From: Rhodoferax lithotrophicus
Lineage (GTDB): Bacteria; Pseudomonadota; Gammaproteobacteria; Burkholderiales; Burkholderiaceae_C
DNA length: 64,000 nucleotides
NCBI RefSeq assembly: GCF_019973615.1
Contig: NZ_AP024238.1
Span: 186,001-250,000 of the forward strand
Direction of reading: 5' to 3'
Shown here: positions 18,688-27,929 of the stretch, one piece after another
Position numbering within the stretch: the first letter of the stretch is position 1
How the letters are laid out: each line of letters begins with the position of its first letter
Translations under genes and position numbers: made by a program
Notes under the pieces: model-generated
Told to the model about the DNA's origin: nothing
Databases searched by the model: none
The model's input: the letters and a program-made list of their open reading frames with translations, nothing else

Positions 18688-19623
18688 TCATTCGTTGGTG
18701 AGGTCGTCATCACCAACTGCGATGGCACCACGATCCTGTCCCACACTGCGCAAATGATCCGTCATCAACTTGGCGGCAATCGACAGTGAACGGTAGGATC
18801 GCACGCAGAGTTTGAGGTCGCGTCGTGCCCAAGCATCGTCCAGCGGTACGATTTGGATCGCCATTGACTTTAGATAAGGCAGCACACTGCCACGTGGCAA
18901 CACCCCAATCCCCAAGCCGGCTTCAACCATCAGGCTTAGAGCGTCAAAACTGGTGACATGCATCTTGAGACGGACACTACGGCCCAACCCGGCGGCAGCT
19001 TTGGACAACTGCAATGTGATGCTGCTATCGGCATGCAGGCCCACATAGTCGTAGTCCAGTGTGTCGGCTAAGGCGACAGAAGTTCGACCAGCCAAGGGAT
19101 GGCCCGTGGGCACCGCTAATACCAATTCATCATTGAAAAAATGGTAGACCTCCAGGTCTGGGCGCTCTGGCCACTCCGAAAACAAACCAATATCGGCACC
19201 GTTTTCGGCCACTACACGCAGGATGTCGCCGCTGGTCATTTCATCAAGTCGAATGTGCACCTGTGGGTGCGTTTGGAGAAAGGACTTTAGAGCCATTGGC
19301 ATGACTTGGGTAATCGCGGAAATGTTCGCCACCACACGCACAAATCCCCGTGTTCCTCTGGAGAATTCACGCATCTGGGCAAAAATATCATCCAGATCAT
19401 GCAGCACGCCACGGGCCAAACCCAGTAAGGCGACTCCGGCTGCCGAGGGCTCAATGCCCTTGTTGCTGCGGAATATCAACTCAATGCCCAGCACCTCTTC
19501 CAAGCCCCGTATACGCTTGCTCACCGCAGCCGCCGCAATGTGTTCGCGTTCAGCCGCGGCTGCAATGGTGCCTTCCTCAACCATGGCTACAAATAGCCTC
19601 AGTGTGACCGGATCAAGTCTCAT
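18688..19623 (-). CDS. LysR-family regulator
   Basis: A 311-residue LysR regulator with an N-terminal winged helix-turn-helix (residues 3-62; EGTIAAAAEREHIAAAAVSKRIRGLEEVLG) and a substrate-binding-like effector domain. It lies just upstream of, and in the same direction as, the CoA-transferase operon, with 81 bases between, so it probably controls that operon. LysR genes are more often divergent from their targets, and this one is not. The 150 bases upstream (to 19773) hold no other gene. Confidence 0.9.
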   Translation of the reverse strand: MRLDPVTLRLFVAMVEEGTIAAAAEREHIAAAAVSKRIRGLEEVLGIELIFRSNKGIEPSAAGVALLGLARGVLHDLDDIFAQMREFSRGTRGFVRVVANISAITQVMPMALKSFLQTHPQVHIRLDEMTSGDILRVVAENGADIGLFSEWPERPDLEVYHFFNDELVLAVPTGHPLAGRTSVALADTLDYDYVGLHADSSITLQLSKAAAGLGRSVRLKMHVTSFDALSLMVEAGLGIGVLPRGSVLPYLKSMAIQIVPLDDAWARRDLKLCVRSYRSLSIAAKLMTDHLRSVGQDRGAIAVGDDDLTNE

Positions 19624-19773
19624 TTTTTCCTGTCTTTGTTCGATCAGTGCGGACTACGATGTTGTGGTTCAAATGATCACTGAAGTCCCTGAATGTCCGC
19701 AGCCACTTGATGGCTGTGCAAGGGTCGTGAAAAATGTTTGCACAATTTGAAACTGGATTTCCAGCAGACATCC

Positions 19774-20319
19774 TCAAAGATAAGTAGACACCGGCTCATG
19801 GGAATGGCGCATATGCAGAGACAAGCCCAGAGCGGCCATGTGATTGGCATTACGCCCCAGAATGGTGGATGAGAGGGGCAGAAACGCTTGTTCCTCAAAC
19901 TCGGCATGGGCCAGGTACTGAGTCACCAGGCGCTGCACCTCCTCGGTATCCACCTCGTCAAAACGACCCTTGGCCACCTTCTTCAAACCCGATTCGATGC
20001 GTTTCCACAAAGTCTCCAGTTCGCGGTGCTCATCGGTCAGACGTTTCACCATGGTTTTCACCTGTTCTTGTTCAGCGCCCTTTTCGGCGTGTGCCAGCAC
20101 AACCGGAAACAGCTCACGCTCCTCATCCAGATGATGCTCAAAAATGGCTTCCCGAAAAAAAGCCAGCGAATGCTCGGCAATCTGACGGGCACGCTCTGCC
20201 GGGGCCAGCAACGCAGGCAACTCCCCCAGCAGGTGAAGCCGTTTGACAATACCTGCATGGCATTGCGAGAAATCCTGGATCGGCGCATCGCCGTCGGCAG
20301 CAGGAAAAGAGGTGGTCAT
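19774..20319 (-). CDS. Hemerythrin-domain protein
   Basis: A 181-residue four-helix protein with hemerythrin diiron ligands: CHAGIVKRLHLL, EHHLDEERELFP, EHRELETLWKRI and HAEFEEQAF. The expected His/Glu/Asp residues are all visible. It binds oxygen or handles iron and peroxide in the cytoplasm. The start at 20319 has AAGGAAG upstream. It lies between two catabolic blocks on the same strand; since the upstream pathway uses two oxygenases, oxygen supply or sensing is a reasonable guess. Confidence 0.85.
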   Translation of the reverse strand: MTTSFPAADGDAPIQDFSQCHAGIVKRLHLLGELPALLAPAERARQIAEHSLAFFREAIFEHHLDEERELFPVVLAHAEKGAEQEQVKTMVKRLTDEHRELETLWKRIESGLKKVAKGRFDEVDTEEVQRLVTQYLAHAEFEEQAFLPLSSTILGRNANHMAALGLSLHMRHSHEPVSTYL

Positions 20320-20356
20320 GTGGACTTCCTTGATCATTCAATAAATGGGAGATACA

Positions 20357-21683
20357 TCACATCGACCGCACCAGCCACAAAGAGATGGCCGGAAACGCGA
20401 TCAAAAAGCCGATGCGCATGAAGTCCGAAGCCAGAAAAGGCATCACCCCCTTGGCCGTTTCCATGTAGGGCACATCTTTGGCCAGCTTCTGGATAATGAA
20501 CAGATTCATCCCCACCGGCGGGTGCACCAGACCAATCTCCACCACCATCAACGCCAAAATGCCAAACCAGACCGACTTGTCGGGCACACTCATGCCAAAA
20601 AAGTCCAGCCCCATCACCATCGGGTAAAAAATCGGGATGGTCAGCAAAATCATCGCCAGCGAATCCATCACACAACCCAGCAACACATAGATCAGCAAAA
20701 TGGCGATCAGCACCGCCATCGGTGGCAGCCCACTGGTCTTGACCCATTCAGCCAGTTCGGTCGGCAACTGGGTGATCGCCAGGCCCGAATTCAGCAAGTC
20801 AGCCCCCAGCAGCACCATAAAAATCATGGCCGTGGCGTAAGCCGTGCCCATCAGACTCTCCTTGATACCCTTCCAGCGCATGCCACCAGAGATGATGGCC
20901 AGGATGCCGCAAGCCGCAGCCCCAATCGAGGCCGCCTCCGTCGGGTTGGCCCAGCCACCGTAGATACCCACAATCACCACCGCAAACACCCCCATCACCG
21001 GGAGTACCGCCAACGTGGCGGTCAGGCGCTCGGTCCAGCTGTGTTTCTCACCCGCCGGGCCGGCCTTGGGGTCAAGCGTGACCAAAATGCGGATCACCAG
21101 CATGTAACCGGTCATGGCCATCAAACCCGGGATGACGGCGGCCATGAACAGCTTGCCAATCGACTCCTGCGTCAGCACCGCATAAATCACCAGTGGCACC
21201 GAGGGCGGAATCATGATGCCCAACGTGCCCGCCGCCGCCAGCGTACCGGTGGACAAGCGCCCGGAATAGCCATGCGCACGTAACTCAGGCAAAGCCACCT
21301 GGGCCATGGTGGCCGCCGTGGCCAGGGAGGAGCCGCAAATGGCCCCCAAAACCGGCACAGGCACCAGTGGCGGCCATGGCCAGTCCACCGCGCCAATGCC
21401 CCATGAAGGCAGCCGCGAACTTGAACAGTGATTTGGACAGGCCACCGTGGGTGGCAAACTGCCCCATCAGCATGAACAGCGGAATCACTGCCAGGTCGTA
21501 ATTGGACAGGCGCGCATAGGCCAGGTGGTTCAAGGTAAACAGCAGTGAGGACGGGTCCCCGCCGTTCATGGCCAGGAACCCGGCCGAGCCACCCAGCAGC
21601 ATGCCGATGCCCACGTGAATGCGCAGGGCCAGCAAGACGAGCAGGCCGGCAAAGATCAACAGTCCGATGGTCATACCGCTCAT
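20357..21683 (-). pseudogene. TRAP transporter large subunit (DctM type) broken by a one-base frameshift
   Basis: Two overlapping frames together make one DctM protein of about 440 residues. The first frame starts at 21683 (MSGMTIGLLIFAGLL) and is in register up to GACAGFG; the second then continues AICGSSLATAATMAQV and runs to 20357. They join in register if one base is removed from the run of five C at 21343-21347. Both halves keep typical motifs (NYDLAVIPLFMLMGQ; GTLGIMIPPSVPLVIYAV; VHPPVGMNLFII). The cause may be real mutation, phase variation or a sequencing error in a homopolymer; the rest is undamaged, which favours a recent event or error. Confidence 0.85.
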
Positions 21684-22219
21684 GGCTGGGCTCCGAGTGC
21701 AAGCTGGGTTGAAACGGTCAGCCGGTAAAGGGCTGCGGCGGCCAGCAAGGCAAAGCTGGGCACCATCAACACCACGGGTTGCCAGACCGGCACCAGCAAG
21801 AGGGCCGAGACTTCCATGTTCTCATGGCATTCGATGGTGTAGAGCAGCGTGCGCCAGGTGATGACTGCCGCGGCCAGCATCAGCAGGGCGTGGGCAAGGG
21901 CATCCAGCGCTGCGCGGGCACGCGGGCTCATCCAGGTGGTCAGGGCATCGACCTTGATGTGGTGGTCGTGCATTTCACACACCGGCAAAAAGGCGGCCGA
22001 GCCAATCGCCGCGCCCATCATCAACAGTTCCATATCCCCTTCAATGGGCGAGGAAAACAGTTTGCGCCCGACGATGGAGACGATGGACATCACCACCAGT
22101 GCCACAAAGACGAAGCCACCAGACAGCGCCCACCAGGTCACCACGTTGTCAAGCTGGCGCACCAGTCCCTTGCGCTGAGGGTGGATGACGCGGTCGTCGT
22201 CGGGTAAGAGTTCAGCCAT
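21680..22219 (-). CDS. TRAP transporter small membrane subunit
   Basis: A 179-residue DctQ-like protein with four hydrophobic segments (about residues 26-50, 60-82, 101-125, 140-165). It has the expected position between binding protein and large subunit and overlaps the large-subunit start by four bases. It is part of the gentisate-linked transporter; function depends on the frameshifted partner. Confidence 0.87.
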   Translation of the reverse strand: MAELLPDDDRVIHPQRKGLVRQLDNVVTWWALSGGFVFVALVVMSIVSIVGRKLFSSPIEGDMELLMMGAAIGSAAFLPVCEMHDHHIKVDALTTWMSPRARAALDALAHALLMLAAAVITWRTLLYTIECHENMEVSALLLVPVWQPVVLMVPSFALLAAAALYRLTVSTQLALGAQP

Positions 22220-22312
22220 GGCAAATTTCTTTCGAGATTAAAAACAGCCTGCTGCCGCAGCATGCAGGCCGACAAGAGGGCAGGTGGGGTGCCTGCTCCT
22301 GTACAAGCGGGT

Positions 22313-23359
22313 TTATTTGGGTTGGTATTTTTTGCCCAGTGCATGCACTTCAGCGGCCAACTTGGCGCCATCCAGGCCCTTGGCGTTGGCTTGTTTGATC
22401 CAGTCGGCTTCGACGGCAGCACCCGCAGGTTTCATGGCGTTGTAGTCTTCATCCTTGATGGTGAGGATTTTGTTGCCCTGTGCGGTTAATTTCTTCTTGG
22501 CGGCTTCGCTGCCGTCATCCCAGACTTTGGCGGCGACTTCCGACAAGGACAGGCCGCTGTGTTTGTCGATGACTGCTTTCAGCTCGGGGGTGAGTCCTTC
22601 GTATTTGGCCTTGTTCATCAGCACGGCGAAGGGTGTCTGGGTGAAGCCGGGCTGGTTGGCCTGGCCTTCCATGTGGTATTTGGTGACTTCGTCAATCTTG
22701 ACGGCGGGTAGTACTTCCCAGGGGGCCATGGCCCCGTCGATCACGCCTTTGGAGATGCCTTCGGTGACTGCCGCCACGGGCATGTTCACCGGGGTTCCCC
22801 CCAAGCCGCTCAGAAACAGGGAGGCGTAGCGCGATGGGCTGCGTAATTTGAGTCCTTTGAGGTCTTGGGCAGAGAGCACTGGTTTCTTGGCGGTGCTGAT
22901 GACTACGTTGGAGCCGCTGAAGAGGGCCAGTACTTTGAAGTCTTTGTAATCTTCCATGCCGAATTTCTGGGTGTATTCCCACATGGCGCGGGTGCCTGCC
23001 AGGCTGCTTGGGGGCAAGGAGAATGGCAATTCCAGGGCTTCGGTGCGTGGGAAGCGGCCGGTGGCAAAGCTCGGTGATGTCCAGGCCACATCGGCTACAC
23101 CATTCTTTACCTGGTCGGGCAGCATGGCGGGCGTGCCGCCAAGCTGCAGTGCCGGATAGATCTGGCATTTGAGCTTGCCTCCTGAGTCTTTCTCGATCGC
23201 GTGGCACCAATACTCTGCTACACCTTTGTGAAAGTTGTGGTTTGAACCGATAAAGTGTGAAAACTTGAGGGTCACGGTTTGAGCATACACGGCAGGTATA
23301 CACCCCCATAACAAGGCAGAAACGGTTAATGGGGCCAGCGATTTCAAACAAATTGTCAT
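22313..23359 (-). CDS. TRAP substrate-binding protein of the gentisate cluster
   Basis: A 348-residue periplasmic binding protein with a Sec signal peptide (hydrophobic run SLAPLTVSALLWGCIPAVYA, cleavage near residue 26), then KFSHFIGSNHNFHKG. The arginine in LKGLKLRSPSR fits the substrate-binding position, and VIDGAMAPWEVLPAVKIDEV matches the hinge block of TRAP binding proteins. It differs clearly from the two DctP at 9.2-11.3 kb. Location after hydroxylase and dioxygenase genes suggests 3-hydroxybenzoate, gentisate or another aromatic acid as substrate; this is inferred from context. Confidence 0.88.
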   Translation of the reverse strand: MTICLKSLAPLTVSALLWGCIPAVYAQTVTLKFSHFIGSNHNFHKGVAEYWCHAIEKDSGGKLKCQIYPALQLGGTPAMLPDQVKNGVADVAWTSPSFATGRFPRTEALELPFSLPPSSLAGTRAMWEYTQKFGMEDYKDFKVLALFSGSNVVISTAKKPVLSAQDLKGLKLRSPSRYASLFLSGLGGTPVNMPVAAVTEGISKGVIDGAMAPWEVLPAVKIDEVTKYHMEGQANQPGFTQTPFAVLMNKAKYEGLTPELKAVIDKHSGLSLSEVAAKVWDDGSEAAKKKLTAQGNKILTIKDEDYNAMKPAGAAVEADWIKQANAKGLDGAKLAAEVHALGKKYQPK

Positions 23360-23426
23360 GATGTCTCCTTTAGGAATTTTGAGGTTTTAGGGTAGTTTGA
23401 AGAGAGGGCGCGTACGCTTTACTACT

Positions 23427-24482
23427 TTAATTTCTGCATTCGTACACGCCTAGCTTTCTATGCAGAGGGCTCTCGTCTGCGAGGAATACGAACGAGGGTT
23501 TTTCATTGCTGCAGTTACGCAGTGTGACACTGGTGTAGCCCGGTGCACAGCAGGTGTCGGCCTCGGATAAATTGAACGTGTTTCCTTCAATTTCGATATC
23601 CACGCCGCCTTCAATCACATGAAACACACAAGCTGGTGAGCGCGCGGGCAGACGCAGCGTCTGGTCTGGGCGCAGCATCAAGGCATAAAAGCCCAAGTTG
23701 TTTTGTGCATCCTTGCCCGTTTCAGGGTTGATGTAGGTGACTTGAACAATGTCAAGCGTGGGCTGGTTTTCGGCCAACGCAAGTAACGTAGAACGCACGC
23801 CGGCCCAAGGGTAACGCAGCATGGGGTAGGCCTGGTGGCTGCGCTCGAATAAGGGGGTCGGTACCACGCCACCACTTGCATAGACTTGGTCGCCTCGGCC
23901 GTCCTTGACTTCCTGGCGTTGCCCTTCAATGCCATAGGAGGTTTCCGCGTAATAGATGATGGGCAGATCCAAAACGTCCAGCCATACCACCGGCTGATCG
24001 CCAGTGTGCTCGTGCTCGTGCCACAGGCCTGTGGGTGTCAGGATCAGGTCACCACGGCTCATCGGGCACTTTTCACCATCGACCGTCGTGTAAGCCCCTT
24101 CACCTTCGACCACCATACGCACCGCGTTGGGCGTGTGGCGATGGCTGGGCGCCCACTCGCCGGGTAGCAGCAATTGCATGCCTAAATACATGGCCGGGCT
24201 GACTTTCATGTTTTCGAGCCCGTGGCCGGGGTTGGCCAGGACCAGGACACGACGTTCGGCTTTTTCCATGGGGGTCAAGTCACCGGCCCTCATCAGCAGC
24301 GGGCGCAGCGCGGCATAGGACCAGTGGATGGGCTTGGTGTTGCGGGTTGGCACACCCGGAGGTAGTACCGCACGTAGACTGGGCCAAAGGGGCACCAGAT
24401 TCTGCCTGGTCAGATCATCGCGGTAGTCCTGAGGCAGGTCTTCAAGACGGCCCAAAGTATCCAAACGGCCAGTGTGTTGCAT
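23427..24482 (-). CDS. Gentisate 1,2-dioxygenase
   Basis: A 351-residue bicupin dioxygenase. The first cupin carries the iron ligands in PSHRHTPNAVRMVVEGEGAY, with a later His in the GLWHEHEHTGD region; the second cupin (about residues 260-340) contains FHVIEGGVDIEI. It opens the gentisate ring to maleylpyruvate. The ATG at 24482 has AAGGAGAAG upstream; the open frame extends a long way 5' but that part overlaps the hydroxylase gene and is not protein-like. It follows the hydroxylase by 32 bases. Length is typical for the family. Confidence 0.92.
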   Translation of the reverse strand: MQHTGRLDTLGRLEDLPQDYRDDLTRQNLVPLWPSLRAVLPPGVPTRNTKPIHWSYAALRPLLMRAGDLTPMEKAERRVLVLANPGHGLENMKVSPAMYLGMQLLLPGEWAPSHRHTPNAVRMVVEGEGAYTTVDGEKCPMSRGDLILTPTGLWHEHEHTGDQPVVWLDVLDLPIIYYAETSYGIEGQRQEVKDGRGDQVYASGGVVPTPLFERSHQAYPMLRYPWAGVRSTLLALAENQPTLDIVQVTYINPETGKDAQNNLGFYALMLRPDQTLRLPARSPACVFHVIEGGVDIEIEGNTFNLSEADTCCAPGYTSVTLRNCSNEKPSFVFLADESPLHRKLGVYECRN

Positions 24483-24514
24483 CTTCTTCTCCTTTGATGT
24501 GAATTGGAAGAGGC

Positions 24515-25720
24515 TCAGCCTTGTTGCAGGCAGTTGCTGGCATTCCAGCCATACAGCCATTCCACTGCATCGAAGAAACGTTCTTGACTGCGACCCTTCC
24601 ACAGGCTGTTGCGCACTAGACGTTCCACACCAACGACGTGGTACAAGCGCCCCATTTCCCGGCCCGACAGCACAATACGCGCGGTGCGAACAACACGGTT
24701 TTTCTCGTACAACGACAAGGCGGTGGCCCAGTCGTTGTGGCACACGCGCAGCGCCTCGCCAAGCGTCACTGCATCTTCCAGCGCCATGCAGGCACCCTGG
24801 GCCATGTACTGCGTCGTAGGGTGCGCCGCATCTCCCAGAATGGTGGCGCGACCAAACACCCAGTGGGCAATCGGCTCTTTGTCCGCCGTGGCCCAACGAC
24901 GCCAGCTCTTGGGCAGATCAATCAACTGCCGGGCACGCGGACAAATCCCTTGAAAGTAGCTCTCCACTTCTTCTTTGCTGCCATCGGTCACCCCCCATTG
25001 TTCTGGTTGGCGACTATGGAAGGTGACGACCACGTTGTATTGCTCACCGCCCCGTAATGGGTAGTGCACCAAGTGGCACTTGGGGCCGACCCACAAACTG
25101 GAGGCGTTCCACTTCAGGTCTTCCGGGAAATCGCGCTTGTCGATCACGGCACGGTAGACCACGTGGCCGGTCACACGTGGCGCATCGTTGACATATTGCG
25201 CGCGCACAACTGACTTGCCACCGTCGGCACCGATGAGGGCTTGACCCGTCCACTGCTTGCCATTTTGGTCGATGGCTGTGACGGTTTTGTTGACTTCATC
25301 TTGCTCAATTCTCTCGATGTGGGTGTTGGTGAAGAGTTCGACACGACCCGTTTCCACCGCACCCTCGAGCAAAGAAGTGTGGATGTCCACACGGTGGATC
25401 ACGGCATACGGGTTACCAAAGCGCTTGCGGAAGGCTTCGCCGGTTTCGATCTTTCCGACTTGGTATTCGTCTATGGCATCGTGCATCACCATGTAGTCGG
25501 TGTATACCGCGCGGGCACGGGTCTTGTCGCCAACACCGAGGGCATCAAAGGCGTGAAATGCGTTCGGGCCCAATTGAATGCCTGCACCAATCTCGCCGAT
25601 TTCAGGGGCTTGTTCAAACACCTGAACCTTGAACCCCTGGCGCACCAAAGCCAAAGCCGATGCCAGGCCACCAATGCCGCCACCAACAACCAAAACTGGC
25701 AATGAAGTATTGCTCATCAA
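24515..25720 (-). CDS. 3-Hydroxybenzoate 6-hydroxylase (FAD monooxygenase)
   Basis: A 401-residue class A flavoprotein monooxygenase with FAD motif VGGGIGGLASALALV at residues 10-24, the NAD(P)H/FAD DG motif in IGADGGKS and the GD motif in ILGDAAHPTTQYMAQGACMALEDA. It resembles enzymes that para-hydroxylate 3-hydroxybenzoate to gentisate, and the adjacent gentisate dioxygenase supports this. A salicylate 5-hydroxylation role is less likely, since that enzyme is usually multicomponent. Starts at one of two adjacent ATG (25720 or 25717). Confidence 0.9.
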   Translation of the reverse strand: MMSNTSLPVLVVGGGIGGLASALALVRQGFKVQVFEQAPEIGEIGAGIQLGPNAFHAFDALGVGDKTRARAVYTDYMVMHDAIDEYQVGKIETGEAFRKRFGNPYAVIHRVDIHTSLLEGAVETGRVELFTNTHIERIEQDEVNKTVTAIDQNGKQWTGQALIGADGGKSVVRAQYVNDAPRVTGHVVYRAVIDKRDFPEDLKWNASSLWVGPKCHLVHYPLRGGEQYNVVVTFHSRQPEQWGVTDGSKEEVESYFQGICPRARQLIDLPKSWRRWATADKEPIAHWVFGRATILGDAAHPTTQYMAQGACMALEDAVTLGEALRVCHNDWATALSLYEKNRVVRTARIVLSGREMGRLYHVVGVERLVRNSLWKGRSQERFFDAVEWLYGWNASNCLQQG

Positions 25721-25882
25721 ACTATCTCCTGTGGTTATAAAAAGAAACGTGATTCACGGGGGCAAAGAGCCCCCTTTGCTTGCAAAAATTAATCGCGAAG
25801 TTAGACGCAGGGTGGACTCGGGGGACGGGTGGGTCTGGATGGTTTTTTCCCAGTGTTCACGGTGTCCCTTGCCGCTGCCTTA

Positions 25883-26749
25883 TCAGTCTGAATGGATGTC
25901 CACCACCATGCGGCCCAGGCCTGTGATCTCCGCGGTGAGACGGTCGCCGGGGAATACCTGCGATACGCCCTCCGGGGTACCTGTCATCACTATGTCGCCG
26001 GGGTGCAGTGTGTAAAAAGAGGATGCAAATTCAATCAGTGCCGCAACGTTCATGATCAAGTCGCGTGTATTGGCGCGTTGCCGAACCTCGCCGTTGACCG
26101 TGAGGAGCAGATCAAGATGGGTGACATCTGTCATTTCATCTGCCGTGGTCAGGTACGGCCCCAGCACGGTATAGCCATCGGGTGACTTGCGCATACTTCG
26201 TTCTTCGGGGCCACGTACCGTCATGTCGAGGCCCACACAATATCCAGCCACATGCTCCAGTGCATTGGCCGCAGGGATATGGCGGCCAGCCTTGCCGATC
26301 ACCGCCACCAGTTCAATTTCATGGTCATTGCGCCTGTCAGGGCGCGCAATCGTGATGCCGGCGGAGGCCCCTTCGATCGAACTGGTCGCCTTGAGGAACA
26401 CGCCCACACGCTGGATTTCGCCAATCTCGTTTTTATGGTGAATGGCCTGGTCTTCACGAGCTTCCTGCAGATGCTTCAGGTAATTGACCGGAGCGGCGAC
26501 CACCTTGCCTGGGTTGGCAACAGGGCTGAGCAGCTTCAGGTCTGCAAGAGCGTGGCGGGCAAGGCCACTTTCGCTGCTGACAAGTCTGCGAACCTCGGCA
26601 CAGACGGCCGCAAGATTGGCTATCAGCAGGTCATGTGTAGGCAGCGGATAGCTGTAGGCTGGCAGGATCTTGATGGCGGCCGTGACATCAATGACATCAT
26701 TGCCTTGAACCAGACCGAGCCGATCATCATTAAATCTACAGAGTTGCAT
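25883..26749 (-). CDS. FAH-family hydrolase, probably maleylpyruvate or fumarylpyruvate hydrolase
   Basis: A 288-residue fumarylacetoacetate hydrolase-family protein. Metal ligands are the Glu pair in DHEIELVAVIG and the Asp in YCVGLDMTVRG; the motif MTGTPEGVSQVFPGD is typical. It should hydrolyse the ring-cleavage product of gentisate. No maleylpyruvate isomerase is seen nearby, so direct hydrolysis to maleate plus pyruvate is possible; otherwise it acts on fumarylpyruvate. The start at 26749 (MQLCRFNDD) replaces a longer frame whose first 36 residues look non-coding. First gene of the cluster, divergent from a LysR gene, with 162 non-coding bases before the hydroxylase gene. Confidence 0.87.
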   Translation of the reverse strand: MQLCRFNDDRLGLVQGNDVIDVTAAIKILPAYSYPLPTHDLLIANLAAVCAEVRRLVSSESGLARHALADLKLLSPVANPGKVVAAPVNYLKHLQEAREDQAIHHKNEIGEIQRVGVFLKATSSIEGASAGITIARPDRRNDHEIELVAVIGKAGRHIPAANALEHVAGYCVGLDMTVRGPEERSMRKSPDGYTVLGPYLTTADEMTDVTHLDLLLTVNGEVRQRANTRDLIMNVAALIEFASSFYTLHPGDIVMTGTPEGVSQVFPGDRLTAEITGLGRMVVDIHSD

Positions 26750-26953
26750 GATGTACTTTCGAAAATTTGCTTGAAATACGATGAAGGGAGAACCAAGCGG
26801 CTGTGCCAAAGGCTGACATGTAGGCCAGCGCTCTACCACGCCTGGAACCAGTTGCACAGAGGCGCATGTGCAGACTTTAAGGAATAGGTGGTATCACTAC
26901 AATGGGAAAATATCCATTCGGACAATCGAAATTTTTAATAGTGTGAATCGATC
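26750..26953. promoter_or_regulatory. Divergent promoter region between the FAH gene and a LysR gene
   Basis: A 204-base gap carrying the promoters of both divergent genes. ATTCG at 26916-26920 and CGAAA at 26927-26931, six bases apart, form an imperfect inverted repeat with T-N11-A symmetry, the usual LysR box, about 25 bases before the LysR start. No other strong motif was recognised. Confidence 0.45.
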
Positions 26954-27901
26954 TTGAGTGAACTCGACCTACGCCATTTGCGCATTTTTGTGGCACTGTA
27001 TGTTTCCAAGAATGTGACCCGTGCATCGGAAGCCATAGGGCTGAGTCAGTCGTCGGTGAGTGTTGTTCTGGCCCAGTTGCGTGAACACTATGGCGACCCA
27101 CTTTTTGTGCGGACTTCAGGGGGGATGCAACCCACGCCACGCGCCGAACTCCTTGTGCCACTGGTACGTCAGGCGCTGCAGTTGTTGGACCAGAGCCTCG
27201 TGCGTGCGCCGGAGTTCAACCCCGCCGAGATCACCCGCAGTTTTCGGATTTGCATGACCGATGTGGGGCAGATGACGCTGCTACCGCGCTTGCTGTCCAA
27301 AGTCCACCAACTGGCACCCAATATCAGCATTGATGTGGGCAACCTCAGCCACGAGACTACGCGCCAACTCGAAACGGGCGAAGCAGATCTGGCGATGGGC
27401 TTCACCGTGGATATCAAGGCCGGTTTCTACCAGCAAAAATTGTTTGACGAAGGATTTGCATGTATCGTGGCGCGTAACCATCCGCGTATTGCCGACCGCA
27501 TGACGCTGGCACAGCTACAGCAAGAAAAACATGTGAAGATCATGCTGTCGGCCACTGCCCACTCGATCATCGACGTTCTTCTTGAACGCAAGGGCCTTCA
27601 GCGGGTTTTTGCCGTCAACACACCAACCTTCCTGAGTCTGGGCCGGGTGGTGGCCAACTCGACCCTGGTGGCCATCGTGCCGCTGCGGCTAGGGGCCATT
27701 TTTGCTGCTGAAAGCGGCGTGAAGATCGTGTCCTTACCCGTTACATTTCCTTCTTACTCAGTCAAGCAATACTGGCATGATCGTTACCACCGCGACCCAG
27801 GAAATGTCTGGTTGCGCTCGCTGGTCTACGAAACCGCCAGCAACCTGCCGCTCGCCACCAGCATCTCCGATGTGGACAAGCCATTGATTGAAAAGTCCTG
27901 A
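26954..27901 (+). CDS. LysR-family regulator of the gentisate cluster
   Basis: A 315-residue LysR regulator. Its helix-turn-helix (NVTRASEAIGLSQSSVSVVLAQLRE, residues 16-40) and start MSELDLRHLRIFVALY resemble the NagR/DntR/NahR branch that controls naphthalene, nitrotoluene and salicylate genes. TTG start at 26954. It is divergent from the FAH gene and so probably activates the gentisate cluster with an aromatic acid as inducer. Confidence 0.9.
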   Translation: MSELDLRHLRIFVALYVSKNVTRASEAIGLSQSSVSVVLAQLREHYGDPLFVRTSGGMQPTPRAELLVPLVRQALQLLDQSLVRAPEFNPAEITRSFRICMTDVGQMTLLPRLLSKVHQLAPNISIDVGNLSHETTRQLETGEADLAMGFTVDIKAGFYQQKLFDEGFACIVARNHPRIADRMTLAQLQQEKHVKIMLSATAHSIIDVLLERKGLQRVFAVNTPTFLSLGRVVANSTLVAIVPLRLGAIFAAESGVKIVSLPVTFPSYSVKQYWHDRYHRDPGNVWLRSLVYETASNLPLATSISDVDKPLIEKS

Positions 27902-27929
27902 ATGTTCTTTTGAGGTATTTCCCAGCACC

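Noticed and set aside
21285..21683. Separate small gene of 132 codons next to a separate 366-codon gene
   Set aside because: Both are parts of one DctM protein that joins in register after removing one base.
23427..24896. Long 489-codon version of gentisate dioxygenase
   Set aside because: First 138 residues overlap the hydroxylase gene and are compositionally odd; ATG 24482 with a strong ribosome-binding site gives a normal length.
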